From the NCBI GenBank assembly GCA_021768625.1, contig JAETUM010000028.1, positions 1 to 33,062 on the forward strand: a stretch of 33,062 nucleotides of DNA. The letters are read 5' to 3'. This document shows positions 1-7,417 of the stretch, one piece after another. The stretch's first letter is position 1, and the number at the start of each line of letters is the position of its first letter. The notes beneath the pieces are model-generated. The model made no database searches and was not told where the DNA came from. It worked only from the letters and a program-made list of their open reading frames with translations. Source of the DNA: Candidatus Stoquefichus sp. GTDB lineage: Bacteria > Bacillota_I > Bacilli_A > Erysipelotrichales > Coprobacillaceae. A program made the position numbers and the translations under genes.

Positions 1-23
1 GTTATTTCTTTTTCCGTTTCACC

Positions 24-341
24 TCACATACTCATTGTTGGTTCTGATTCTTCAACCAGTTCATCAGTTGTTTCTTCAACGCAGATAGCGTTGTTTTCTT
101 CTGCAAGTTCCTGTTCGGTCAGTTTTCTGAAACTGTCCTCTTGAGGACAGATCCCAAGTGTTCTGCCGTTATCCCAGTTCATGTGAATTGTACCAAGATC
201 ATCAACATGATCTACTGTTCCTCTTGTACCGGGTGGAACAGCCTGTGAATCATTCATTGACAAAAGCTCGATTCTCGTTCCTTTGGGATAGCGTTCTTTG
301 CATATCTTTGCTTCTCTTTCAAGTCTTAAAAATTCGTTCAT
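24..341 (-). CDS. DUF4314 domain protein
   Basis: This is a protein of about 105 residues. Its central part, with PKGTRIELLSM and then PPGTRGTVDHVDDLGTIHM, matches the DUF4314 family, a small beta-rich domain often found on Clostridia plasmids and conjugative elements; its biochemical role is unknown. The acidic tail, rich in Glu and Thr, looks disordered. I start it at 341 because AGGAGG lies 9 bases upstream there; the longer frame to 398 would begin inside the terminator hairpin. It points leftward, away from the biosynthetic operon, and probably belongs to the backbone of the mobile element. Confidence 0.8.
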   Translation of the reverse strand: MNEFLRLEREAKICKERYPKGTRIELLSMNDSQAVPPGTRGTVDHVDDLGTIHMNWDNGRTLGICPQEDSFRKLTEQELAEENNAICVEETTDELVEESEPTMSM

Positions 342-363
342 CGTAAAACACCTCCTAAAAGTA

Positions 364-393
364 AAAGGCAACTGACTTGAATCAGTTGCCTTT
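364..393. terminator. Terminator hairpin between broken exporter and DUF4314 gene
   Basis: A perfect 12-bp inverted repeat (364-375 with 382-393) has a 6-base loop. T-rich sequence follows on both sides: TTTTACTTTT on the minus strand and TTTGTCATTTTG on the plus strand. It most likely ends minus-strand transcription from the exporter remnant. The DUF4314 ribosome site lies only about ten bases further on, so that gene needs read-through or its own promoter. Confidence 0.7.
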
Positions 394-403
394 GTCATTT
401 TGT

Positions 404-1403
404 TTAATTTAAATTTAATCCTTTTCTTGCTATTTTTATTGCATCAATAATTATTTTGAAATTCTTATCACTGTATAAATCTTTATCAATTATATCTTCA
501 AGTAACATTTCGTCACCTAAAACCATACTTTTAGCAAATTGCCATTCCAAAATAGAATACAAACTCAGAAACTTCAATATTTCCATTATAAGTTAAGTAT
601 ACTAAATAAGAGTAAACTATGAATTCTCTTATAAAATTGAGTAAAGCTCTTATACCATTAATTTTAAAGCTATATGGAATAAATTTTTTCATAGCTAACT
701 TTAAATTCGATATAGTTTCATTTAGTTTATTTGAAAAAAATTGGTCAAAATTATATAATTTTATATCTTTAGCAGAATAAAAATCTTTACCTAAATCGTA
801 ATAGTAATAAAACTTTACTGTTTCTTTATTTTTTGTTTTATTTAATATTAGTTCTTGACCAAAAATGGATCGCAAAAGAAAAAATTCAAAAATACAATTA
901 ACAAGTACAAGTAAAATCATAAATGAATTTACTCTATATAGTAATGTGATTGAAGCAATAACACCTATTATACAAACAAAAGTTTGGCCTAAATTATCAA
1001 TAAAAAGTGAGGAAGGCGATTGATTACTTTTATAAAAGCTAGATGCTTGATTATATTTGTTTCTGCCTTCAAGACTTTCAATATCAATATAATCCATATT
1101 TAAATTTTTTCTGAAAGCGAGTATGGCATAGCGCATTCTTATTATGTTAGAACTCCCTTTTAAAATTTCGCGTATATAAGGATCTAACCATGTGACTAGA
1201 CTTAATACAAAACTTAAAAGTGCAATTACAAAAATCATCCTAGTTACTGTAACGCCTTCAGTTATGCATTCAATTATGACTTTTGGAATGTATGCTGTGA
1301 CAATTGGTAATAAAACTTGTGCAGGAATTCGTATAAAAAAATAAAGTAAACTTTTTTTATCCCAACGAATCCAATTTTTAATTAAATATTTGAAGTTATT
1401 CAA
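404..1403 (-). pseudogene. Broken ABC exporter: membrane domain kept, ATPase domain lost
   Basis: The intact frame 531-1403 encodes about 290 residues resembling the membrane domain of an ABC exporter of the peptide or bacteriocin type. It has hydrophobic segments near residues 20-45, 58-75, 135-165 and 255-285, and the coupling-helix region SLEGRNKYNQA. It then stops at FYFGMAIC. A second frame (404-586) overlaps it and carries about 45 residues, with LLEDIIDKDL near its middle, that resemble the stretch after the Q-loop of an ATPase domain. Walker A, signature and Walker B motifs are absent. The simplest reading is an internal deletion plus frameshift. A GAGGAGAG ribosome site precedes the start. 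It runs divergently from the biosynthetic operon and may once have exported its product. The identity of the second fragment is tentative. Confidence 0.65.
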
Positions 1404-1581
1404 AGTATCTCTCCTCTTTATATGTTAATAAATGTTTTTAAATCATATTTAAAGTATCATTAAATTTAGTATTCGTTTTAAACAGATGTAAATATGTAGA
1501 TTATTTATGCAATAAAGTTAAATTTTCAATATTAAAAATAAGTAGTTTTTGCTATTAATTTAAAACATTTTAAATAGAAAG

Positions 1582-1642
1582 GTATTAAATAAAAAAGATT
1601 GATATCCATTTTATGATGGTATCAATCTTTTTTATTTAATAC
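1582..1642. terminator. Long perfect hairpin, probable bidirectional terminator
   Basis: A 23-bp perfect inverted repeat (1582-1604 with 1620-1642) begins GTATTAAATAAAAAAGATTG; the loop itself can pair CCAT with ATGG. The arms carry an A-run and a T-run, so it can act as a terminator in either direction. It lies between two divergently read units, where no terminator is expected, so it may be left over from an earlier arrangement or may protect the operon from read-through. Confidence 0.6.
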
Positions 1643-1935
1643 TGTCTTTATACAGTTTTACATTTTCGAGCAAAACAAAAAAATCCGTTATGTGCATAAG
1701 TAAGAATAAAACCGTTGAGTTTAATATTGAAATTGGAAAGAAAAAGTAGGTAATAAAAAGATATTATGCAATGTAACTTCATTTTCGAATTATATGTGTT
1801 AATACCGCAGGTATATAGAATATATTTATATATTTCAAAAGGCAATTGTTAGTATGTTGCATTATAAAAACTGTTTATTTTTATATAGTAATAAATTGTA
1901 AATACATTTTTGAATATTTGATAAGCGTTTTTTCA

Positions 1936-1965
1936 TTGATCTGACGAATGGCATGATTTTATGAT
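1936..1965 (+). promoter_or_regulatory. Probable sigma-A promoter of the biosynthetic operon
   Basis: TTGATC at 1936-1941 and TATGAT at 1960-1965 are separated by 18 bases and lie about 35 bases upstream of the first ATG. An AAGGA ribosome site follows at 1985-1989. CTGACG at 1941 with TATTAT at 1965 is a weaker alternative. This is the only promoter I can support before the operon. Confidence 0.45.
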
Positions 1966-1998
1966 ATTATTAACACAAAAAGTTAAGGAATTGATTAA

Positions 1999-2250
1999 AT
2001 GAGATATAAAGTTTTACAAAAAATAGTAGATTTGCTAAATAGTGTAACAGATAATACCAATATAATAACGGAAAAAACTAGCCTTTTTAGTAACTCTAAA
2101 TCCGAATTGTCGATTAGTTCAATTGAGTTGATCGACTGGATAACATTAATTGAAAACCAATTTTTGATTGAGTTTGATGATAATATGAATTACGTATCAG
2201 ATATTATTGATAAAATAATAAAGGAAGGAAGAATAAATGAAATATTGTGA
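1999..2250 (+). CDS. Acyl/peptidyl carrier protein (first of two)
   Basis: This 83-residue protein looks like a phosphopantetheine carrier: an amphipathic first helix, then LSISSIELIDWITLIE, which corresponds to the usual DSLxxVE motif with Ser41 as the likely attachment site, and an acidic EFDD stretch. The Asp before the active Ser is replaced by Ser40, which is unusual but tolerated in discrete carriers. It opens the operon, and its last 14 bases overlap the radical SAM gene. The likely role is to hold an amino acid or acyl group by a thioester for the BtrH-like acyltransferase two genes on. It would be activated by the phosphopantetheinyl transferase at the end of the operon. The cargo is unknown. 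Confidence 0.75.
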   Translation: MRYKVLQKIVDLLNSVTDNTNIITEKTSLFSNSKSELSISSIELIDWITLIENQFLIEFDDNMNYVSDIIDKIIKEGRINEIL

Positions 2251-3673
2251 TTCGTTAATAGTAAATATTGATGATATAGTATATCTATTTGATATTTATT
2301 CTTATAAAATAATCAGAATTAGTAGGCAAGAGTATGATTTATTTGAAGAAGTGTTGAATAACCCTGAAAAGCTTTATTCTTTATATACATCTTCAGATTT
2401 TAGAAAAAACATATTACCAGAAATATTAAATGGTAATTTTTTTAGAAAGGTGAAAATTGGGAATATAAAATATGATGAATTGTTTAAACAAACACCTATA
2501 TTATCATTTACACCTGTTCATAATTGTAACTTATCATGTATATATTGTTATGCAAATTCCGGATTAAATTATAAAGACCATATAAAAATCACAGATAAAG
2601 ATATAATTTGTAAAACTTTGAATTTTTTTGATTATATGTTTAAGAATACAAAAAAAATTAAAATTGAATTTGTAGGAGGTGGTGAACCTTTATTACATTT
2701 TAAGTCTTTAAAAAATATAATTTCTGTATTAAAAGAGTTTTGCGACAATAAATCATATTTATATAAAATACAATTGATTACCAATGGTACATTATTAAAT
2801 AATAGAATTATAAATTGGATAGATAGTAATCAAATTAATTTAGGTATTAGTTTAGACGGAAATAGCGAAATTCAAAATGTCCAAAGACCATTTAGAAACG
2901 GAATGCAAACATATAATATTATTTATGAAAATATAAAAACAATTTTAAATGATAAATATGTTAGTAACCATACAAAAAGTATTTGGGGAGTAGTTGTGCT
3001 AACAACAAAAGTTGATGATATACATAAAGTTATAGAACATCATCATTCAATAGGAATACGGTCATTAGAGATAAGAATTGCAAGAGGTAAAGAAAATAGC
3101 AATGATGTTTTATTAAACAAATCAACGCTGAATCATTTCAAACAGTTGTATTATAAGTTGGTTAATGATTTTATTGATGATATAAATAATGGTAATTATA
3201 ATTTATTGTTATCAATTATAAATAATTATGACACTTTTGGAAAAATACTGAAAAGATTAATAAATAGCGAACGAGTATTGTATAGATGTGGTGCTGGTAA
3301 ATGGAAATTTGCTTGTACTGCAAGTGGCGAAATATATCCGTGTGATAGTTTTGTTGGTAATAAGAAATATTTAATCGCAAATATTAATGATTCATATCTT
3401 AATCAAAAATTGATAGATGAATTTTACAATACAAATGTTCAAACAATAGCAAATTGCACCACTTGCGGATTTAGATATTTATGTGGTGGAGATTGTTATT
3501 ATAATTCGTTATTAAATTGTAACAGCATTAATAATACAAAAACTTGTTTTTGTGAATTGAATAAATATTTATGTTCATTAGCAATTCATTTAGTTTATGA
3601 AATGAAAAAAAATGATGAAAAATACTATAAAATAAAATCGATTGTGCATGCGAGGGAGATTATTAATAGATAA
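2237..3673 (+). CDS. Radical SAM/SPASM peptide-modifying enzyme
   Basis: This 478-residue protein has CNLSCIYC (Cys97, Cys101, Cys104), the CxxxCxxC motif that binds the SAM-cleaving 4Fe-4S cluster, followed by a GGGEPLLH segment. A Cys-rich SPASM domain follows at about 350-440 (GEIYPC, then CxxC, CGGDC and a later CFC), which binds auxiliary clusters. The first 80 residues form a small extra domain that could bind a leader peptide. Enzymes of this layout modify ribosomal peptides or act as sulfatase-type maturases, for example by thioether or C-C crosslinks. The neighbouring PqqD-like protein and three-Cys precursor favour a peptide substrate. The GGAAGGA ribosome site lies inside the carrier gene. 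Confidence 0.85.
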   Translation: MKYCDSLIVNIDDIVYLFDIYSYKIIRISRQEYDLFEEVLNNPEKLYSLYTSSDFRKNILPEILNGNFFRKVKIGNIKYDELFKQTPILSFTPVHNCNLSCIYCYANSGLNYKDHIKITDKDIICKTLNFFDYMFKNTKKIKIEFVGGGEPLLHFKSLKNIISVLKEFCDNKSYLYKIQLITNGTLLNNRIINWIDSNQINLGISLDGNSEIQNVQRPFRNGMQTYNIIYENIKTILNDKYVSNHTKSIWGVVVLTTKVDDIHKVIEHHHSIGIRSLEIRIARGKENSNDVLLNKSTLNHFKQLYYKLVNDFIDDINNGNYNLLLSIINNYDTFGKILKRLINSERVLYRCGAGKWKFACTASGEIYPCDSFVGNKKYLIANINDSYLNQKLIDEFYNTNVQTIANCTTCGFRYLCGGDCYYNSLLNCNSINNTKTCFCELNKYLCSLAIHLVYEMKKNDEKYYKIKSIVHAREIINR

Positions 3674-3685
3674 GTAGGTGAATAA

Positions 3686-4690
3686 ATGATATGTTCAATA
3701 TTTAATAACCAACAAGTTTTTTTAAGCTCAATGAAATACTTTTGTACTAAAAATTGTTTTTTACAAATATTACAAGAAAATAATATAAATAACTCATTAC
3801 TTTATGTAAATGTTGGATTTAAATTAGAAGTTCAAATACATGATGATAGGTTTAGTATTAACAGTAAAGATGCATTGTTGCCATGTGCACATAAGGATTT
3901 GATTAGTTTCGGATATTCAGATTCGTTTTATAAAGAATTTGGGGTAAATAAGCGGCAGATTTCTGAAAATATTTCTCCTATTGTTTTAGTGGATACATAT
4001 TATTTACCATATCGTAAAGAATTTCATAAAATTCATGCGAGTCATGCAGTGATCTTGGCTGGAATTGAGAATGATAAAATTTATTTAATTGATTACTATC
4101 CTCCTCATTATTTTAAAGGAGCTATTAGTATATCTGATTTTAAAGCGAGCAGAACTTCACTAAATCCGAATGATATAAATCCATTTAGCGGAATTCCTAT
4201 AAAAAACTATTGGTATTTAGTCAATTTAAATTCTTTTTCACAAAATATTCTATCTGAAGTAATAGAAAAAAATCTTAGTGATATTGTTGATGTTTCTAAT
4301 GATCCCAGTATATTGCGTAGAGAAAATGCATTACTGTATCTTTATTCATATTTTAATAAATTGAAAAACAGTAATAGTATAATTCAAATGAAAAATTTGA
4401 CTAAAACACTTCATGACTCCTTGTGTGTTTATTATAATTCATCTAGTTTAATGATTGATTATTTTAATTTGTTAAAAAATTTAATGAATATCCCTAATAA
4501 TGTAATTGATTCATTAAATCATCTTAATATTTCTTTAAGTAAATTCAATACATTTTGTTTGCATTATTCAATATCAAAAAGCAATAATTTGTTGTTTATT
4601 AATAATGAGTTTAAAAATTTGATAAATAAACAGTCTGTTTTTCTAAAAAATGTTGATTGTTGGTTAAATAGAAAGGATAAATTGTTATGA
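3686..4690 (+). CDS. BtrH-like papain-fold acyltransferase
   Basis: This 334-residue protein resembles the BtrH N-terminal domain family. BtrH, from butirosin biosynthesis, moves an aminoacyl group from a carrier protein to an amine acceptor. I see a cysteine at a helix start (Cys20, in YFCTKNCFLQIL), then HASHAVILAGIE with His120 and YLIDYYPP with Asp136, which together give a plausible Cys-His-Asp triad. Residues 200-334 form a helical C-terminal region. It follows a carrier protein and a radical SAM gene, and its stop overlaps the next start (ATGA). The inferred job is transfer of a carrier-bound amino acid, perhaps glycine, to the peptide or a sugar amine. Cys24 is an alternative nucleophile. 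Confidence 0.65.
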   Translation: MICSIFNNQQVFLSSMKYFCTKNCFLQILQENNINNSLLYVNVGFKLEVQIHDDRFSINSKDALLPCAHKDLISFGYSDSFYKEFGVNKRQISENISPIVLVDTYYLPYRKEFHKIHASHAVILAGIENDKIYLIDYYPPHYFKGAISISDFKASRTSLNPNDINPFSGIPIKNYWYLVNLNSFSQNILSEVIEKNLSDIVDVSNDPSILRRENALLYLYSYFNKLKNSNSIIQMKNLTKTLHDSLCVYYNSSSLMIDYFNLLKNLMNIPNNVIDSLNHLNISLSKFNTFCLHYSISKSNNLLFINNEFKNLINKQSVFLKNVDCWLNRKDKLL

Positions 4691-5709
4691 ATGTAAAAAA
4701 TTTAGATTATGAACTTCCAAAGGAATTACTAGCAAGAGAACCTAGGGAATTGTCAGGTAAAAAAAGAAGTGATTCAAAATTATTAGTGATGAATAGGAAG
4801 GATAATAGTATTATTTGTGATTCATTTAATAATATTGTTCATTATTTTAATAGTGGAGATACTATTGTGTTAAATAACAGTCAAACATTTAACTCTTATT
4901 TAAAAGGAGTTGTAAATGATAATAAAAAAATTGAATTTCAATTATGTGGAAGAAATAAGAATAATCAATGGCAAGCATATATTCCTTTGGATTTTAGTTT
5001 AAAAAAAGGAGATAAAATTAGTGTTCAAAATAAACTTACAGGTTTATTGATTGATAAAATAGCACCGCATGTATGGATAATAAATTTTGATCAAAAACAA
5101 GTCGTGCAGCTTGCTAATGAACTAGGACAGGCAGTAAATTCTCATTATATGAAACAGCAATGGGATATAGACTATTATAAAAATGAGTTCGCTTCTATTA
5201 ATGGTTCATCAGAAATGCCTGCTGCTGGAAGACATTTTACAACTGATATAATTAATCAATTAAAAGCGAATGGTGTTAATATAGCTTTTATTACATTACA
5301 TACAGGTCTGAGTTCCATTATAGTTGAAGAAGAATGTTTTGAAGATCATAAAATGCATAGCGAAGAAATTTCTCTTTCTAGAGAAAATGCTTCTATAATT
5401 AATAATACAAAAGAAAGTGGGCATAAAGTGATTGCAGTTGGCACAACCGTTGTAAGAACATTGGAGTCGATTGCTACAGAAAATGGTCAAGTAAAAGAAT
5501 ATAGTGGGTTTACTGATTTATACATTTATCCGGGATATAAATTTAAAGTTGTAGATGCCTTTTTGACTAACTTTCATGGGCCAAGATCAACTAGAATTGC
5601 AATGGCTGCTGCTTTTACTGGAGAAACTCTTTTAAAGAGGGGGTATAATAAAGCAATTGACAATAGTTTTAAGTTTTATGAATTTGGTGATGTGACATTA
5701 ACAATATAA
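4687..5709 (+). CDS. QueA-like SAM ribosyltransferase-isomerase
   Basis: This 340-residue protein matches QueA over its full usual length. QueA transfers and rearranges the ribosyl part of SAM onto the aminomethyl group of tRNA-bound preQ1, giving an epoxy-cyclopentanediol. Visible motifs are PAAGRHFT (178-185), ITLHTGL (202-208), HKMHSE (221-226), then DLYIYPGYKF, TNFHGPRSTR and EFGDVTL. The first motif follows GSSEM instead of the usual housekeeping GSVAAPTAG, so it belongs to a divergent paralogue type. No Tgt or queuosine genes are near; it sits between an acyltransferase and a PqqD-like gene. I infer it modifies an amine in the natural product, not tRNA. It overlaps the previous stop as ATGA, so the two are translationally coupled. 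Confidence 0.85.
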   Translation: MNVKNLDYELPKELLAREPRELSGKKRSDSKLLVMNRKDNSIICDSFNNIVHYFNSGDTIVLNNSQTFNSYLKGVVNDNKKIEFQLCGRNKNNQWQAYIPLDFSLKKGDKISVQNKLTGLLIDKIAPHVWIINFDQKQVVQLANELGQAVNSHYMKQQWDIDYYKNEFASINGSSEMPAAGRHFTTDIINQLKANGVNIAFITLHTGLSSIIVEEECFEDHKMHSEEISLSRENASIINNTKESGHKVIAVGTTVVRTLESIATENGQVKEYSGFTDLYIYPGYKFKVVDAFLTNFHGPRSTRIAMAAAFTGETLLKRGYNKAIDNSFKFYEFGDVTLTI

Positions 5710-5721
5710 GGAGTTGAAAAA

Positions 5722-6015
5722 ATGTTAGATTCAATTTACTTGCGTTCAGATAAAGTTATTAGTTTTCCCATTCAAAATGGATTATATCTTCATAATACTA
5801 AAAATGATAATTTTTATACTTTGGAGCAAGGCACATCAACCTTTTTATGGGAAAATTTTTCTGGAGAACGGACATTAAAAGAGATAATTGAAGAAATGAT
5901 ATCAATAACAAGACATTGTAGTTTTGATGAAATAAAAGAAGATATATTAGAGTTCGTTAATAACCTAATTGATGAAGAACTGATTGAAATTTCTAAAGAT
6001 TATACAAATGAGTAA
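5722..6015 (+). CDS. PqqD-like RiPP leader-recognition protein
   Basis: This 97-residue protein has the PqqD layout. An N-terminal beta hairpin segment contains FPIQNGLYLHN and YTLEQGTSTFLWENF, followed by a helical part with GERTLKEIIEEM, which is typical of the RiPP recognition element. Such proteins bind leader peptides and present them to radical SAM or other enzymes. A strong AAGGAG precedes the start. The peptide gene only 27 bases downstream carries a YSKPEL leader motif, the YxxP type known to be bound by these domains in lasso-peptide systems. This pairing is the best evidence that the operon makes a ribosomal peptide. Confidence 0.85.
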   Translation: MLDSIYLRSDKVISFPIQNGLYLHNTKNDNFYTLEQGTSTFLWENFSGERTLKEIIEEMISITRHCSFDEIKEDILEFVNNLIDEELIEISKDYTNE

Positions 6016-6042
6016 TATTTTTTGTGAATGGAGGTGATATAA

Positions 6043-6135
6043 ATGATCAAATACAGTAAACCTGAATTGTTTAAAATTTCATTGATGAATAATATTGATG
6101 GACTTGCATTAGCATGTGGTAGCAGTTGTTGCTAA
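6043..6135 (+). CDS. Short RiPP precursor peptide
   Basis: This 30-codon reading frame has a near-ideal ribosome site (GGAGGTGATATAAATG). It encodes a peptide with YSKPEL at residues 4-9, a KISLMNNIDGLALA middle and a C-terminal ACGSSCC with Cys25, Cys29 and Cys30. YxxP is the leader motif bound by PqqD-like domains, and such a gene lies directly upstream. The Cys-rich end is a natural core for thioether formation or S-modification by the two radical SAM enzymes, or for glycosylation by the next gene. A hairpin follows the stop codon. No cleavage site is evident; the GLALA stretch (20-24) could be the leader boundary. What the mature product is cannot be read from the sequence. Confidence 0.8.
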   Translation: MIKYSKPELFKISLMNNIDGLALACGSSCC

Positions 6136-6181
6136 GATGATAAAATAAAAAAGCAATTTATATTTACTCATTTGATATAAT

Positions 6182-6217
6182 AGCATTAAATCTTAGAGTT
6201 TTCTAAGATTTAATGCT
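6182..6217 (+). terminator. Perfect 16-bp hairpin after precursor gene
   Basis: AGCATTAAATCTTAGA (6182-6197) is followed by a GTTT loop and an exact complement (6202-6217). There is no good T-run after it, so it is more likely a partial terminator or an mRNA-stabilising hairpin than a full stop. Such elements after precursor genes raise peptide output over the downstream enzymes. The next gene starts 18 bases later, so the operon probably continues. Confidence 0.6.
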
Positions 6218-6235
6218 TAATTTGAAAGGATTATT

Positions 6236-7417
6236 ATGAATGTTTTAGTATTAACAATGGAATTCCCTCCTTTATTTGTAGGAGGTATTTCATTATTTAC
6301 ATATGAAACTTGTAAATATTTATCGAATAAAGGATGGAAAATAACTGTCTTAACATTTGGTGAAGATGAAGAAAGAATTGAAAACAAAGATAATATGAAA
6401 GTATTATTTTTAAGGCGTCCTAATATAGTATTGGATTACGAAAAAGCATTTATTAATCAAAATAAGTGTTTTAAACTTGCCATTAATAATTTATATAATA
6501 AAAATGAAAAATTTGATTTGATTGTGGTTCATGGATATTTTTTAGGAGAAGCTGCTGTTTATGCAAAAAAAGCATTTAATAAGCCGTTAATATATCATTC
6601 ACATACTGATTATAATCTTAATTTGACTTTAAACGATCATGCAAATAAAAATTGTGAGTGTTCATATATTTGTGAAGAATTATTATGTAATTTATCTTGT
6701 CGAATTATTTCTGTAAGCAAATATTTGACCACTCTTTTGATTAATAATTTTTCTTGTAAAAATAAAATTATTACATTACCTAAAGGTGTAGATTTAAAAC
6801 TTTATAATGATTTTTCAATTGACAAAAGCAAAGTTTATCATGATGATTTTAGAATTGTTTTTGTGGGTCGGATTTCACAAGATAAGGGAGTAGAAGTCTT
6901 ATTGCAAACGATTTCAATTGTAAAATCTAAAATTGACAAAAAAATAAATTTATATTTAATAGGGACAGCAATTAATTCTGAGTATTTAAATTATATTCAA
7001 AATCTTTGTAAAACTTTAGATATAGTTGATAATGTGCGTTTTCTCGGCTATAAAGATGCTAAGGATGTATCCTTTCTGTTTTTTAACAGCGATGTTGCCG
7101 TTGTTCCTAGTTTTGGAGAAACATTTGGTAAGGTTGTTATTGAATCAATGGCAGCTAAAACACCTGTAATTTGTTCTGATATAGGTGGTTTAAGTGAATT
7201 AGTTAAACATGGCTTTAATGGTCTCAAATTTCCTGTGGGAAATGTTAAACAATTATCTAAATGTATTTTAGAACTATATTATAATAAAGAACTCTATTCC
7301 AAAATTATAGATAATGCTTATGAATATGTATCAAAAAACTTTAATATATCAGTAGTTTTAAATGATATAGAGAAGATTTACAAAGAATCAATATTTTTGG
7401 AGGAAAAAAATATATGA
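6236..7417 (+). CDS. Family 4 glycosyltransferase
   Basis: This 393-residue GT-B fold retaining glycosyltransferase uses a nucleotide sugar donor. The N-terminal acceptor half has EFPPLFVGGIS near residue 10. The C-terminal donor half starts with IVFVGRISQDKGVEVL and contains FGETFGKVVIESMA, the E-x7-E motif of family GT4, followed by SDIGGLSEL. The sugar cannot be read directly. The PIG-L deacetylase whose start overlaps its stop (ATGA) suggests N-acetylglucosamine is transferred and then deacetylated, as BshA/BshB do in bacillithiol synthesis. The acceptor may be the peptide or an intermediate of this pathway. The ribosome site is AAAGGA. Confidence 0.85.
   Translation: MNVLVLTMEFPPLFVGGISLFTYETCKYLSNKGWKITVLTFGEDEERIENKDNMKVLFLRRPNIVLDYEKAFINQNKCFKLAINNLYNKNEKFDLIVVHGYFLGEAAVYAKKAFNKPLIYHSHTDYNLNLTLNDHANKNCECSYICEELLCNLSCRIISVSKYLTTLLINNFSCKNKIITLPKGVDLKLYNDFSIDKSKVYHDDFRIVFVGRISQDKGVEVLLQTISIVKSKIDKKINLYLIGTAINSEYLNYIQNLCKTLDIVDNVRFLGYKDAKDVSFLFFNSDVAVVPSFGETFGKVVIESMAAKTPVICSDIGGLSELVKHGFNGLKFPVGNVKQLSKCILELYYNKELYSKIIDNAYEYVSKNFNISVVLNDIEKIYKESIFLEEKNI

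Larger units (their letters stand above)
1404..1998. other. Gene-free divergent intergenic region
   Basis: About 600 bases between the exporter remnant and the biosynthetic operon hold no convincing gene on either strand. I see the long hairpin at 1582-1642 and the probable operon promoter near 1936-1965. The remainder is very AT-rich without further structure that I can support. Confidence 0.6.

Noticed and set aside
1648-1845. 65-residue minus-strand frame
   Set aside because: No ribosome site, low-complexity AT-rich composition, no family resemblance, and it lies just beyond a terminator hairpin.
4687-5709. Housekeeping queuosine enzyme
   Set aside because: The family fits, but the motif is of a divergent type, no other queuosine gene is nearby and it is coupled to an acyltransferase in a biosynthetic operon.
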